64,000 nt of DNA from Rhodoblastus sphagnicola (GTDB lineage: Bacteria > Pseudomonadota > Alphaproteobacteria > Rhizobiales > Beijerinckiaceae): positions 1-64,000 of the forward strand of contig NZ_NHSJ01000043.1 of NCBI RefSeq assembly GCF_002937075.1. Reading direction: 5' to 3'. The translations under genes and the position numbers were made by a program. Below the pieces are notes generated by a model, which saw only the letters and a program-made list of their open reading frames with translations, ran no database searches and was not told where the DNA came from. Shown piece after piece: positions 29,933 through 39,765 of this stretch. Each line of letters opens with the position of its first letter. Positions within the stretch are counted from its first letter, which is position 1.

Positions 29933-31150
29933 TTACATCCCGCCGAGATGTTCGGCGACGGCGAAAATGTCCTTGTCGCCGCGTCCGGAAAGGCCAAGCA
30001 CCATCAGGTGATCCCTGGACTTTTTCGGCGCGATTTCGATAATCCTCGCCAATGCGTGGGCGGGCTCAAGCGCCGGTATGATTCCTTCGAGACGCGCGCA
30101 GAGCTGGAAGGCGTCGAGCGCTTCCTTGTCGGTCGCGGACAGATAAGTCACGCGGCCATTTTCCTTCAACCACGCGTGTTCCGGGCCGATGCCGGGATAG
30201 TCCAGCCCGGCCGAGATCGAATGTCCTTCGAGGATCTGGCCATCGTCGTCCATCAACAGATAGGTCCGGTTGCCATGCAGCACGCCCGGCCGACCGCCGG
30301 CCAGCGAAGCCGCATGCCCGTTCTCGACCTCAAGGCCATGCCCGGCGGCCTCGACGCCGTAAAGCTCGACCGACGGCTCATCGAGGAAGGGGTGGAACAG
30401 GCCAATGGCGTTCGAGCCGCCACCGATACAGGCGAAGGCGCTGTCCGGGAGCCGGCCCTCAAGGTTTAGCATCTGCTCCCGGGTCTCCTCGCCGATGATG
30501 CATTGAAAATCGCGGACCATCGCCGGGTAAGGGTGCGGCCCCGCCGCCGTGCCGATGCAGTAAAAGGTGTTGTCGACATTGGTGACCCAGTCGCGCAGCG
30601 CCTCGTTCATGGCGTCCTTGAGGGTGCGCGCGCCCGATTGAACCGGCACGACCTTGGCGCCGAGCATTTCCATGCGGAACACATTGGGTTTCTGCCGCTC
30701 CACATCGACGGCGCCCATATAGACGATGCATTCCAGGCCGAAGCGCGCGCAGGCCGTCGCGGTGGCGACGCCATGCTGGCCCGCGCCGGTCTCGGCGATG
30801 ATGCGCGACTTGCCCATGCGCCGGGCCAGCAGGATCTGTCCCAGCACATTGTTGATCTTGTGCGCGCCGGTGTGATTGAGTTCCTCGCGCTTGAAGTAGA
30901 TCTTTGCGCCGCCGAGATGTTCGGTCATTCGCTCCGCGAAGTAGAGCGGGCTGGGACGCCCGACGTAATGCGTGAGCAGGTTGCCGAGTTCGGCATGATA
31001 GGCGGGATCCCGCCGCGCAGCTTCGTAGGCCTCTTCCAGGGCCAAAATCAGGGGCATAAGCGTTTCGGCGACGAACCGCCCGCCGAATATGCCAAAATGA
31101 CCCCGCTCATCGGGGCCTTGCCGCAGCGAATTGGATGGAAGGACGGTCAT
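29933..31150 (-). CDS. trpB: Tryptophan synthase beta chain
   Basis: PLP enzyme that condenses indole with serine to give tryptophan. [17 protein letters not shown] opens the protein. The Schiff-base Lys is in [31 protein letters not shown] follows, and the phosphate-binding loop is [15 protein letters not shown]. The ATG at 31150 yields 405 residues; 49 extra upstream codons are in frame but unlike the family. Gene order trpF-trpB-trpA is conserved. Confidence 0.97.
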   Translation of the reverse strand: MTVLPSNSLRQGPDERGHFGIFGGRFVAETLMPLILALEEAYEAARRDPAYHAELGNLLTHYVGRPSPLYFAERMTEHLGGAKIYFKREELNHTGAHKINNVLGQILLARRMGKSRIIAETGAGQHGVATATACARFGLECIVYMGAVDVERQKPNVFRMEMLGAKVVPVQSGARTLKDAMNEALRDWVTNVDNTFYCIGTAAGPHPYPAMVRDFQCIIGEETREQMLNLEGRLPDSAFACIGGGSNAIGLFHPFLDEPSVELYGVEAAGHGLEVENGHAASLAGGRPGVLHGNRTYLLMDDDGQILEGHSISAGLDYPGIGPEHAWLKENGRVTYLSATDKEALDAFQLCARLEGIIPALEPAHALARIIEIAPKKSRDHLMVLGLSGRGDKDIFAVAEHLGGM

Positions 31151-31178
31151 GGCGCTCTGCTCGATTGAAGCGGCTGTC

Positions 31179-31862
31179 TTAAACGCTTCTGGTCGCAAGG
31201 CCAAGTTGATCTTGCGCATGCCGCACGGCGGCGATGAAAGCGCGAATCTTCTCGACGGACTTTTTGCCAGGGCTGTCTTCGACCCCGGAAGACACATCGA
31301 CTCCGGGCGCTCCGGTCAGACCGATGGCTTGGCCGACATTATCCGGACTTAGCCCGCCCGAGAGCAGCCAATTTGCCGAACCCGTGCGCGCCGAAAAACC
31401 CTTGGCCAACGTCCAGTCGAACGCCAGACCGTTCCCGCCCGGCAGGCCTCCGCCTTTCGGAGGTTTGGCGTCCAGCAACAAGCGGTCGGCGACGCCTGAA
31501 TAGGCGTCCGCCCGCGCCAGATCCTCCGGCTCGGCGACGCCGATCGCTTTGAGAATCGGAATGCCGAATTTTTTGCGGAGATCGGCGACGCGCTCGGGCG
31601 ATTCGGCGCCGTGCAACTGAAGCCAATCCGGCCTCAACTCCTGGACGATTTCCTCGATTTGAACATCTTCGGGATCAACGACGAGCGCAACCTTTTGCGC
31701 CCGTCCCGCAAGCAGCGCCGACAGCTCGCGCGCCTTATGCAACGCCAGATTTCGCGGACTCTTCGCGAAAAAAACGAACCCCACCATCTCGGCGCCGCCA
31801 TCGACAGCCGCGCGCACCGACTCTTGCGTCGTTAAGCCGCAAATCTTGACAGTCAGCGGCAT
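31179..31862 (-). CDS. trpF: Phosphoribosylanthranilate isomerase
   Basis: Amadori isomerase of the tryptophan pathway. [15 protein letters not shown] carries the catalytic Cys, [17 protein letters not shown] and [14 protein letters not shown] follow, and [23 protein letters not shown] and [14 protein letters not shown] complete the barrel. The ATG at 31862 gives 227 residues and begins [10 protein letters not shown]. The upstream lapA-like gene ends 4 bases before it. Confidence 0.95.
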   Translation of the reverse strand: MPLTVKICGLTTQESVRAAVDGGAEMVGFVFFAKSPRNLALHKARELSALLAGRAQKVALVVDPEDVQIEEIVQELRPDWLQLHGAESPERVADLRKKFGIPILKAIGVAEPEDLARADAYSGVADRLLLDAKPPKGGGLPGGNGLAFDWTLAKGFSARTGSANWLLSGGLSPDNVGQAIGLTGAPGVDVSSGVEDSPGKKSVEKIRAFIAAVRHAQDQLGLATRSV

Positions 31863-31866
31863 TAGG

Positions 31867-32229
31867 TCAGGCGGTCGGACGCGAAACCGGCAGGCCAGAC
31901 CCAGCGACCGGCGCGCCAGCGGACACCTGACTGCGGAGCGCATCGTTTTCGGCCTTGAGAGCCGCTGATTTGCGGGCGGCTTCACGCGCCGCCTTGCGGT
32001 GCCGCCCCTGGCGCAGCCAAGTTGACGATCCGCCGACGACAACGCCAATCATTATCGCCCCGACAACCAGAATATAGAGCGGAATGACAAAGGTTGGCAG
32101 GGTGATGTCGGTCAGATTGAACGGATCAATGAAAACCGTGACCGTTTGCCGGTTGGCCACAGAAAAACCCAACAACAAAAGAGCGAAGGGCGCGAGAAAA
32201 AGAAAACGGAAGACCGCACGCATCGCCAA
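31867..32229 (-). CDS. LapA-domain (DUF1049) inner-membrane protein
   Basis: Small 120-residue protein with two membrane helices (about 5-22 and 44-66) around a short periplasmic stretch (VANRQTVTVFIDPFNLTDI), followed by a basic cytoplasmic coiled-coil tail (LRQGRHRKAAREAARKSAALKAENDALRS). This layout is that of LapA/YciS, which in E. coli works with LapB in regulating LPS synthesis. The place between ihfB and trpF is usual for alphaproteobacteria. Confidence 0.85.
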   Translation of the reverse strand: MAMRAVFRFLFLAPFALLLLGFSVANRQTVTVFIDPFNLTDITLPTFVIPLYILVVGAIMIGVVVGGSSTWLRQGRHRKAAREAARKSAALKAENDALRSQVSAGAPVAGSGLPVSRPTA

Positions 32230-32247
32230 TTCTCCAACTACAACGCA

Positions 32248-32538
32248 TCAATCGTTAGGCGAATCATTCAGTCTTTCGCGCAGTTCCTTGCCGGTCTTGA
32301 AAAACGGCACGAACTTCTCATCGACTTCGACATGGTCGCCGGTTCTGGGATTTCGACCGATTCGGGCATCGCGCTTCTTCACGGAGAATGCTCCGAAGCC
32401 GCGCAATTCCACCCGATCTCCACGCGCGAGCGCGTCGGTCACTTCGTCGAGAATCGCGTTGACGATATTCTCGACATCGCGAAGGTAAAGGTGCGGATTG
32501 CGATCCGCAATGCGTTGAACGAGTTCGGATTTAATCAC
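32248..32538 (-). CDS. ihfB: Integration host factor subunit beta
   Basis: Nucleoid protein that bends DNA sharply as a heterodimer with IhfA. Ninety-six residues: [38 protein letters not shown], then [14 protein letters not shown] containing the intercalating Pro of the beta arm, and [15 protein letters not shown]. It lies downstream of sppA. A second HU/IHF-family gene of the alpha type occurs at 45.2 kb. Confidence 0.95.
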   Translation of the reverse strand: MIKSELVQRIADRNPHLYLRDVENIVNAILDEVTDALARGDRVELRGFGAFSVKKRDARIGRNPRTGDHVEVDEKFVPFFKTGKELRERLNDSPND

Positions 32539-32590
32539 GGAATTTATCCCGATAATGACCAGTCAGCATTTCAGCGTCGCGCAATCATCT

Positions 32591-33559
32591 CTATTGGTCG
32601 CGGCCAACGTGCCAAATCGCCAATAGCCCGTCAAGTCCCGCCTGCCCCTGCACATTCTCGATTTGCGACGCGAGCCGCTCGAAATGTTCGCCGCCGGCCA
32701 AACCGGCGATGCTCGCGGCCGCGCTGAAGAGGTTGAACGGCTTGCCGACCGTGCTCTTCTTGTATTCCTTTACGGGAAGCCCCTTGGCGACGCCGCGCTC
32801 TCGCTCCAGCCAAGCCACGGCTTCGCGTTCGCCGCCGAATTCGTCGATAAGCTTCAAATCCATGCCTTGCCGCCCGGTGAAGACCCGACCGTCGGAAACG
32901 GCCGCCAACTGAGCGTCGTTGAGGGTCCGCCGCTCCTTGACCACGGTCTTGAACCACGAATAGCTGTCGACAACCAAGGCGTCGATGGCGGCGCGGGCCG
33001 CGTCGCTGGTTGGCTCCAGCCCGTTGGGCGCGGCCTTGAGTGGCGAGGATTTGATCGTCTCGACCTTGACGCCGACGGTGTCCAGCAATTTGGAAACGTT
33101 CGGGATCTGAAACAGCACGCCGATGGATCCGATCAGCGAATTGCCGTCTGCCACGATATGGTCGGCGCCGAGCGCGACAATATAGCCGCCCGAAGCCGCC
33201 ATGGTGTCGACGACCGCGACAACCGGTCTTTTCTGAGCGATTCGTCGCAACTCGTCAAAAATGTGTTCCGAACCGGTCACAGTGCCGCCGGGACTTGAGA
33301 CCTGGACAAGGACGGCGGTCGCCTTCGACTCATCAATGGACTTGATGAGTTTCAAGGTGTCACGGTCGCCGGTGATCAAACCGCTGATTTCGATACGGGC
33401 AATGTGCGGAGTCAGGCTCCCGACGTCGCCGCCAAAACGTCCGACCGCCACCAGAATCGCGATGACCGCCAAGCCCACGGCCACCAAGCGCCAGCGCGTC
33501 AATTTGCGGCGCAACTGCCGGCGATCGAGGACAGTTTCGACAGGCGACGTTTGAGTCAT
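32591..33559 (-). CDS. sppA: Signal peptide peptidase SppA
   Basis: Inner-membrane serine protease that degrades cleaved signal peptides. One N-terminal membrane helix (WRLVAVGLAVIAILVAVG, about 22-40) is followed by an S49 domain. Blocks: HIARIEISGLITGD, VLVQVSSPGGTVTGSE, VAVVDTMAASGGYIVALGAD with the nucleophilic Ser, GSIGVLFQIPNVSKLLDTVGV, and SSPLKAAPNG with the Lys of the dyad. The short single-domain form is normal outside enterics. The ATG at 33559 is taken over one 24 bases upstream. Confidence 0.9.
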   Translation of the reverse strand: MTQTSPVETVLDRRQLRRKLTRWRLVAVGLAVIAILVAVGRFGGDVGSLTPHIARIEISGLITGDRDTLKLIKSIDESKATAVLVQVSSPGGTVTGSEHIFDELRRIAQKRPVVAVVDTMAASGGYIVALGADHIVADGNSLIGSIGVLFQIPNVSKLLDTVGVKVETIKSSPLKAAPNGLEPTSDAARAAIDALVVDSYSWFKTVVKERRTLNDAQLAAVSDGRVFTGRQGMDLKLIDEFGGEREAVAWLERERGVAKGLPVKEYKKSTVGKPFNLFSAAASIAGLAGGEHFERLASQIENVQGQAGLDGLLAIWHVGRDQ

Positions 33560-33631
33560 GGATGCGCTCCCTTGTCGTCTCATTTAGGCGCTCGAACGCA
33601 AAAGCTCAACGTCGCGGCCCGCAGGCCACAT

Positions 33632-33663
33632 GAAAAAGCCCTGTGCGAAAAAACGCACAGGGC
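33632..33663 (-). terminator. Intrinsic terminator of rpsA
   Basis: A perfect 10-bp G+C-rich stem (GCCCTGTGCG, 33638-33647 with 33654-33663) with a six-base loop, followed in the minus direction by five Ts. It starts 26 bases past the rpsA stop. Confidence 0.85.
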
Positions 33664-33689
33664 CATTCATTTTCAATCTCGAATTGAGA

Positions 33690-35411
33690 TTACTTGGTCT
33701 CGCGCGCCTTGAGCGCCGCGCCGAGAATGTCGCCGAGCGAGGCGCCGGAGTCGGCGGAGCCATATTGCGCGATGGCTTCCTTCTCTTCGGCCACTTCGAG
33801 CGCCTTGATCGAAACGGAGATCTTGCGCGCCTTTCGGTCGAACAGGGTGACGCGCGCGTCAACCTTTTCGCCGACCGCGAAGCGTTCGGGGCGCTGGTCG
33901 GCGCGATCGCGCGCGAGTTCATTGCGCTTGATGAAGGCCTGAAGGTCGGTGCTGATGATCTTGACTTCAAGACCGCCGTCCTTGACCTCAAGAATTTCGC
34001 AGGTCACGACCGCGCCCTTCTTGACCTCGCCCTCTTCGCCAACCGGCGCGGAAGCGAAGGGATCGCCGCCGAGCTGCTTGATGCCGAGCGAAATGCGCTC
34101 CTTCTCGACATCGACGTCGAGAACGCGGGCGTGGACGACCTCGCCCTTCTTGTAGTCCTCGATGGCCTGCTCGCCCGGACGGTTCCAGTCGAGGTCCGAC
34201 AGATGGACCATGCCATCGACATCGCCATCAAGGCCGATGAACAGACCGAATTCGGTCTTGTTCTTGACTTCGCCCTCGACATCGGACCCAACCGGGTGCT
34301 TCTCGGCGAAGGCCTCCCAAGGGTTCTGCAAGGTCTGCTTGAGGCCGAGCGAAATGCGGCGCTTGACGGAATCGACTTCCAGCACCTGCACATCGACTTC
34401 CTGGCTGGTCGAGACGATCTTGCCGGGATGGACGTTCTTCTTGGTCCAGGACATTTCCGAAACGTGAATCAGGCCTTCAATGCCCGGCTCCAGCTCGACG
34501 AACGCGCCGTAGTCGGTGATGTTGGTCACGCGGCCATGGAAGCGGGCGTTGATCGGATATTTGGCCTCGATGCCCTGCCACGGATCGTCCTGAAGCTGCT
34601 TCATGCCCAGGGAGATGCGGTGGGTCTCGTGGTTGATCTTGATGATCTTGACCTTGACCGTCTGGCCGATGTTGAGCACTTCGGACGGATGGTTGACGCG
34701 GCGCCAGGCGATGTCGGTGACATGCAGCAGGCCGTCGATGCCGCCGAGGTCGACGAACGCGCCGTAATCGGTGATGTTCTTGACGACGCCGTCGATCACC
34801 AGACCTTCTTCGAGGTTGGCGACGATCTCGTGGCGCTGCTCGGCGCGGCTCTCTTCAAGCACGGTGCGGCGCGACACGACGATGTTGCCGCGGCGGCGAT
34901 CCATCTTCAGGATCTGGAAGGGCTGCGGCACGCCAAGCAGGGGCGTGACATCGCGGATGGGGCGAATATCGACCTGGGAACGCGGCAGGAAGGCGACCGC
35001 GCCATCAAGATCGACGGTAAAGCCGCCCTTGACCTGGTTGAAGATCACGCCGTCAACCTTCTCGCCAGCCTCGAAGGCCTTTTCGAGCTTGACCCAGCTT
35101 TCCTCGCGCCGCGCCTTCTCACGGGAGATAACGGCTTCGCCGAGCGCGTTTTCGACGCGCTCCAGGTAAACTTCGACTTCGTCGCCGACCGCCGGGGCCG
35201 GATCGCGGCCGTGGCCGGTGAATTCCTTGAGCGGCACGCGGCCTTCGGTCTTGAGACCGATGTCGATGACGGCAACATCTTTTTCAATGGCGACCACGCG
35301 CCCCTTGACCACCGAGCCTTCGAAGGCTTCGCTTTCGCCGTAGGATTCGGCGAGCAGGGCGGCAAAATCATCGCGGGACGGGTTCATACCGGCATTGTTG
35401 GCAGAGGACAT
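33690..35411 (-). CDS. rpsA: 30S ribosomal protein S1
   Basis: Ribosomal protein that captures mRNA during initiation. The 573 residues contain six S1 OB-fold repeats. For example VVKGRVVAIEKDVAVIDIG is in the first, then ITDYGAFVDLGGIDGLLHVTD, ITDYGAFVELEPGIEGLIHVSE and EFGLFIGLDGDVDGMVHLSD. The ATG at 35411 has GGAGAAA just upstream. cmk, often found before rpsA, is absent; the upstream gene is rpsT behind its own terminator. Confidence 0.97.
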   Translation of the reverse strand: MSSANNAGMNPSRDDFAALLAESYGESEAFEGSVVKGRVVAIEKDVAVIDIGLKTEGRVPLKEFTGHGRDPAPAVGDEVEVYLERVENALGEAVISREKARREESWVKLEKAFEAGEKVDGVIFNQVKGGFTVDLDGAVAFLPRSQVDIRPIRDVTPLLGVPQPFQILKMDRRRGNIVVSRRTVLEESRAEQRHEIVANLEEGLVIDGVVKNITDYGAFVDLGGIDGLLHVTDIAWRRVNHPSEVLNIGQTVKVKIIKINHETHRISLGMKQLQDDPWQGIEAKYPINARFHGRVTNITDYGAFVELEPGIEGLIHVSEMSWTKKNVHPGKIVSTSQEVDVQVLEVDSVKRRISLGLKQTLQNPWEAFAEKHPVGSDVEGEVKNKTEFGLFIGLDGDVDGMVHLSDLDWNRPGEQAIEDYKKGEVVHARVLDVDVEKERISLGIKQLGGDPFASAPVGEEGEVKKGAVVTCEILEVKDGGLEVKIISTDLQAFIKRNELARDRADQRPERFAVGEKVDARVTLFDRKARKISVSIKALEVAEEKEAIAQYGSADSGASLGDILGAALKARETK

Positions 35412-35670
35412 ATTTTCTCCTGAAATGCCCTTTCGGGCGCGCGCCGGAATAATGTTGGCGTTGCGATCGCTTTCTTCCGCAAGCGCGCATCTCGGAGGAT
35501 GCGTCCCGTCTCGCAAGACGGCCGGCGCGGGCCAGCGGGCAGAAAGCAGGTTAAGTGCTGCTCATTAGCAAACGGGCGAGTTTTCCACAAGGCGTTTGCC
35601 GCGCCGCCGACAAGATTTGATCGCCAGCCAACACGCTGCATTCTTCGCGACCGCGCGCCTCTTACAAAAG

Positions 35671-35697
35671 AAACCCCGGCAAAATATGCCGGGGTTT
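35671..35697 (-). terminator. Intrinsic terminator downstream of rpsT
   Basis: An 11-bp perfect stem (AAACCCCGGCA, 35671-35681 with 35687-35697) and a five-base loop. In the minus direction it is followed by CTTTTG, and the A/T base of the stem adds further Ts. It lies 52 bases past the rpsT stop and separates rpsT from rpsA. Confidence 0.75.
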
Positions 35698-35748
35698 CCT
35701 GACGGATATCATTGGCCGCAAGCGCGCTTGCGGCTATGTCTGACGGGT

Positions 35749-36021
35749 TCAGGCCGTAGCGGCCAGAGCCTTCACGCGGGCGTTCAGCCGCGAAACCTTC
35801 CTGGAAGCCGTGTTCTTGTGAACAATGCCCTTCTGGGCGGCGCGCATCAGGATCGGCTCGGCGGCGGCGAGCGCCGTCTTGGCGGCGCCCTGGTCGCCCG
35901 AGGAAATGGCTTCCTCGACCTTGCGAAGGAAAGTTCGCATCTTGCTGCGACGCTGGCGGTTGACCGACGTGCGGCGGTCGATTTGACGGACGGCCTTCTT
36001 AGCCGATTTGGTATTGGCCAT
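35749..36021 (-). CDS. rpsT: 30S ribosomal protein S20
   Basis: Small basic helical protein that binds 16S rRNA. Ninety residues beginning [18 protein letters not shown], with [19 protein letters not shown] and [20 protein letters not shown], all typical. The ATG at 36021 is preceded by GAGGATAAC. In many Hyphomicrobiales rpsT lies between an enoyl-CoA hydratase gene and dnaA; here the hydratase gene is present but dnaA is not. Confidence 0.96.
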   Translation of the reverse strand: MANTKSAKKAVRQIDRRTSVNRQRRSKMRTFLRKVEEAISSGDQGAAKTALAAAEPILMRAAQKGIVHKNTASRKVSRLNARVKALAATA

Positions 36022-36158
36022 TGTTATCCTCGGAGAAATGCAGGCCCAATCCAATGGCCGCGCATTCAAAAACCATGACGGCGCCGATGACAGGCGCCGA
36101 GAGTGGACGCTTATATGCAGGAAAGCGGCAAGTCGTCAACGCAAGAATCGGCCAAGCG

Positions 36159-36932
36159 TCAGCGATTGACGAATTGCGCGCGCCGTTTCTCGATGAAGGC
36201 GGCCATGCCCTCCTTCTGATCTTGCGTCGCAAAGGCGGCGTGGAAGTTGCGGCGCTCGAATTTCACGCCTTCCGTCATGGTCGTTTCATAGGCGGAATTG
36301 ATGCAATCCTTGATCTGCATGGCGATCGGCAGAGACATGGAGGCGATCAGATTCGCCGTGCGCAGGGCTTCCTCCAGCAAATGCTCCGATGGCACGATTC
36401 TGGAGACCAGACCGCAACGCTCGGCTTCCTGGGCGTCCATCATGCGGCCGGTCAGGCACAATTCCATGGCCTTGGCCTTGCCGACGAAGCGGGCGAGACG
36501 TTGGGTGCCGCCCGCGCCGGGAAGAATGCCCAGCTTGATCTCCGGCTGGCCGAATTTGGCGTTCTCCGCCGCGAGAATGAAATCGCACATCATCGCGAGT
36601 TCGCAGCCGCCCCCCAGCGCGAAGCCCGCGACGGCCGCGATCGCCGGCTTGCGAAAGAAGGACAGTCGCTCCCAGGTGCGGATGGCGTCGCCAAGATAGG
36701 CGTCCATATAGGTCAGCGATTGCAATTCCTTGATGTCCGCGCCGGCGGCGAAAGCCTTTTCCGAACCCGTCAACACCAGGGCGCCGATTTGCGCGTCCTT
36801 GGAGAAATCCTCGAGCGCGACGTTCAATTCCTGAATCAGGGCGGTGTTGAGCGCGTTCAATGCCTTGGGTCGATTGAGACGGATCAGACCGACGGCGTCG
36901 TGGACTTCAACAATAATGTTCTCGTAGCTCAT
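36159..36932 (-). CDS. Enoyl-CoA hydratase
   Basis: Crotonase-family enzyme that hydrates 2-enoyl-CoA in fatty-acid beta-oxidation. The 257-residue protein shows [29 protein letters not shown] as the oxyanion segment, [18 protein letters not shown], then [36 protein letters not shown] with the catalytic Glu in each of the two expected positions, and RRAQFVNR at the end. The position upstream of rpsT matches a conserved alphaproteobacterial pair. Confidence 0.93.
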   Translation of the reverse strand: MSYENIIVEVHDAVGLIRLNRPKALNALNTALIQELNVALEDFSKDAQIGALVLTGSEKAFAAGADIKELQSLTYMDAYLGDAIRTWERLSFFRKPAIAAVAGFALGGGCELAMMCDFILAAENAKFGQPEIKLGILPGAGGTQRLARFVGKAKAMELCLTGRMMDAQEAERCGLVSRIVPSEHLLEEALRTANLIASMSLPIAMQIKDCINSAYETTMTEGVKFERRNFHAAFATQDQKEGMAAFIEKRRAQFVNR

Positions 36933-36998
36933 GGATCGCTCTCCCGGCTTCTTCGTTCAGGCATAAACAAGCCGGGAGGGATTGCAACACTTGTGAGG

Positions 36999-37964
36999 TT
37001 AAAGCCCTTCGAACAGAGCCGTCGAAAGATAGCGCTCGGCGAAGGACGGAATGATGATCACGATGGTCTTGCCTTCGGAACTCGGCCGCGCGCCGACCTG
37101 CAAGGCCGCCGCCACCGCCGCGCCGGAAGAAATGCCGACGGGAACGCCCTCGATGCGGGCGACCTGCCGCGCCACTGCAATGGCGGTGGCGCTGTCGATG
37201 GTCACAACCTCGTCGATCACGCCCCGGTCGAGGACAGCCGGCACAAAGCCCGCGCCAATGCCCTGAATCTTGTGAGGCCCCGGCTGCCCCCCGGACAAGA
37301 CCGGCGATTCCACCGGCTCGACCGCGATCATCTTCAGACCGGGCTTGCGCGCCCTCAGCACTTCGCCAATGCCGGTGATGGTGCCGCCCGTGCCCACGCC
37401 GGAAATGACGAAGTCGACGCCGCCGTCCGTGTCGTTCCAGATTTCCTCGGCCGTGGTGCGGCGATGAATGTCGGGGTTGGCCGGATTTTCGAATTGCGCG
37501 GGCGTGACTGCGCCGGGCGTCGAGGCCACCAGTTCCGCCGCCTTGGCGATGGCGCCCTTCATGCCCTGCGCCGCGGGGGTCAGCACGAGTTCCGCGCCAA
37601 GCAAGGCCAGCATCTTGCGGCGTTCGATCGACATGGATTCCGGCATGACCAATTGCAGCTTGTAGCCGCGCGCCGCCGCGACAAAGGCCAGGGCGATGCC
37701 GGTATTGCCCGACGTAGGCTCGATCAGGACGGTCTTGCCGGGCGCGATCTTGCCCTGCGCCTCGAGCGCGTCGATCATCGCCACGCCGATACGGTCCTTC
37801 ACCGAGGCGATCGGGTTGAAGAATTCGAGCTTGGCGACGAGCTTCGCCTTTACGCCGCGTTCGGCCGCGATGCGATCGAACCGAACCAGTGGCGTGTCGC
37901 CGACCGTTTGCGTGATGGAATCGTAAATCTTGCCCCGACCTGGCTTTTTGACCGCTTCCGACAT
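36999..37964 (-). CDS. cysK: Cysteine synthase A
   Basis: O-acetylserine sulfhydrylase, PLP-dependent, last step of cysteine synthesis. The Schiff-base Lys is in [17 protein letters not shown], the substrate loop is [13 protein letters not shown], the PLP-phosphate loop is [12 protein letters not shown], and [16 protein letters not shown] ends the active-site set. The 321-residue length is normal. GAGGGAAG lies before the ATG. A 13-base palindrome lies about 40 bases upstream. Confidence 0.95.
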   Translation of the reverse strand: MSEAVKKPGRGKIYDSITQTVGDTPLVRFDRIAAERGVKAKLVAKLEFFNPIASVKDRIGVAMIDALEAQGKIAPGKTVLIEPTSGNTGIALAFVAAARGYKLQLVMPESMSIERRKMLALLGAELVLTPAAQGMKGAIAKAAELVASTPGAVTPAQFENPANPDIHRRTTAEEIWNDTDGGVDFVISGVGTGGTITGIGEVLRARKPGLKMIAVEPVESPVLSGGQPGPHKIQGIGAGFVPAVLDRGVIDEVVTIDSATAIAVARQVARIEGVPVGISSGAAVAAALQVGARPSSEGKTIVIIIPSFAERYLSTALFEGL

Positions 37965-38006
37965 CGCGCTTCCCTCAGCTTGAGTTTGACGGAGGCTATC
38001 AAAGCT

Positions 38007-38019
38007 GACAAAATTTGTC
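38007..38019. promoter_or_regulatory. Short palindrome upstream of cysK
   Basis: GACAAA-A-TTTGTC, two 6-base arms around one base, 43 bases upstream of the cysK start in the region where a promoter would lie. It could be a repressor operator. No regulator can be named from the sequence. Confidence 0.3.
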
Positions 38020-38244
38020 GATTACTGTCTTTGCAAGCCAACCCCTCGCGCCGGATTCCGGTCGAACCGAAGCCTCTCGCGTCTGGCGCGGCGCATGACC
38101 GCTTGAACAAGCTGAAATCAAAATGCCCGCGCCAAGCCCCTAACCTGAATTCCGAGCCTTGGGAGCACGGACCGTCGTTCTTGACGCCAACGTCGCTCTG
38201 GTTCATCTGAAGACCCCACTTCAACGGAATCAGGATCGAACACA

Positions 38245-38493
38245 ATGAGCGCAGCCTCGCTCGACGGCGGCCATCTCAAGAGCTTTATCGAACGCATCGA
38301 ACGCCTCGAAGAGGAAAAGAAGGCGATCGCCGAGGACATCAAGGAAGTTTACGCCGAAGCCAAGGGCAACGGCTACGACGTCAAGATCATGCGCAAGATC
38401 ATCTCCATCCGCCGCCAGGACGAAAACAAGCGTCGCGAGGAAGAGGAAATCCTCGACCTTTATCTGTCAGCGCTCGGAGAGGGGCAGGAGTAA
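38245..38493 (+). CDS. gapR: GapR-family (DUF2312) nucleoid-associated protein
   Basis: Eighty-two residues, almost entirely helical: [39 protein letters not shown] and [20 protein letters not shown]. This is the complete DUF2312 domain. GapR in Caulobacter binds overtwisted A+T-rich DNA ahead of polymerases and is needed for replication. It is found throughout alphaproteobacteria. It stands alone, divergent from cysK. Confidence 0.9.
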   Translation: MSAASLDGGHLKSFIERIERLEEEKKAIAEDIKEVYAEAKGNGYDVKIMRKIISIRRQDENKRREEEEILDLYLSALGEGQE

Positions 38494-38625
38494 CGAGGCG
38501 GGCCGGGGCGTCGTCCGCGCCCGGTTTCGTTTTCGCAATGACAGGCTTGCGCCCCGCGCCGGTTGTTGGAGCGCCGCGCCGCGCATAGGTCATGGTCAAG
38601 TTCTCGTCCAACCAGGAATTGAGCC

Positions 38626-39720
38626 GTGACCGTCGCCAGTAGCTCCAAATTGTTCCAGCCCTGCCAACTCGGCCCGTTGACGCTGAAAAACCGCATCGTC
38701 ATGGCGCCCTTGACTCGAAACCGGGCGAGGCCCGGCGATAACGCGCCCAATGCTTTGATGGCCGAGTATTATCGCCAACGGGCCGGCGCGGGACTCATCA
38801 TCACCGAGGCTTCGCCCATCTCCCAGCAGGGCCAAGGATATATCAACACGCCGTGGATCGCGAACGAGCAACAGGTCGCGGGTTGGCGCGTGGTGACAGA
38901 CGCCGTGCATGAGGCCGGCGGTCGCATCTTCATTCAGCTCTGGCACGTCGGCCGGGTGTCGCATGTCTCGCTCCAGCCGAATGGCGGCGCGCCGGTGGCG
39001 CCCTCGGCGATCCGCGCCAACACCAAGACATTCTTGAGCAATGGCTTTGTAGAGGTTTCCGAACCGCGCGCGCTCGGCGCGGAGGAATTGCCCGGCATTG
39101 TCGCGGATTATGTCAAGGCGGCGAAGAACGCCTCCCAGGCCGGTTTCGACGGTGTCGAAATTCACGCCGCAAACGGCTATCTGCTCGACCAGTTCCAGCG
39201 CGACTCCAGCAACAAGCGCACGGACGAATACGGCGGCTCGATCGAGAACCGCGCAAGGCTGACCCTCGAAGTCGTCGACGCCATGCTCGCGGCGCTGCCG
39301 CCGGAAAAGATTGGCATTCGCTTCTCTCCGGTCAGCCCGGCCAATGATGTCGCCGACAGCGATCCGCAAGCCCTGTTCGGCTATCTGGTCGAACAGGTCG
39401 CCAAACGGCGCCTCGCCTACATCCATGTCGTAGAGGGCGCGACGGGCGGCCCCCGCGACATCGCGCCATTCAATTTCGCGGCGCTGCGCAAGGTTTTTGG
39501 CGGCGCCTATATCGCCAACAATGGCTATGATCGCGAAATGGCTCTCGCCGCCGTCGAGACGGGCGCGGCCGATTTGGTGGCGTTCGGACGTCCGTTCATT
39601 TCCAATCCGGACCTCGTGGAGCGACTGCGTCGCGGCGCGCCGCTGGCCGAGATTGATTTCGCAACGCTCTATGGCGGCGATTTCCACGGCTATACCGATT
39701 ATCCTGCTTATGCGGGATGA
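38626..39720 (+). CDS. Old Yellow Enzyme family alkene reductase
   Basis: FMN-dependent NAD(P)H oxidoreductase of 364 residues that reduces activated C=C bonds; NemA-type members also act on nitro compounds. LFQPCQLGPLTLKNRIVMAPLTRNRA opens the barrel. QLWHVGRVSH, GFDGVEIHAANGYLLDQF, DSSNKRTDEYGGSIENRARL and a late GRPFISNPDLVERL are standard. The proposed start is GTG at 38626. The hydrolase-like gene follows after 45 bases. Confidence 0.93.
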   Translation: MTVASSSKLFQPCQLGPLTLKNRIVMAPLTRNRARPGDNAPNALMAEYYRQRAGAGLIITEASPISQQGQGYINTPWIANEQQVAGWRVVTDAVHEAGGRIFIQLWHVGRVSHVSLQPNGGAPVAPSAIRANTKTFLSNGFVEVSEPRALGAEELPGIVADYVKAAKNASQAGFDGVEIHAANGYLLDQFQRDSSNKRTDEYGGSIENRARLTLEVVDAMLAALPPEKIGIRFSPVSPANDVADSDPQALFGYLVEQVAKRRLAYIHVVEGATGGPRDIAPFNFAALRKVFGGAYIANNGYDREMALAAVETGAADLVAFGRPFISNPDLVERLRRGAPLAEIDFATLYGGDFHGYTDYPAYAG

Positions 39721-39765
39721 AACCGTGAGGGTGACGCGCGCATTGACGCGGACAGGAGGCCGCCA

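Noticed and set aside
33630-35423. Open plus-strand frame of 597 codons
   Set aside because: Antisense to rpsA.
36021-38210. Open plus-strand frame of 729 codons
   Set aside because: Antisense to the enoyl-CoA hydratase and cysK genes.
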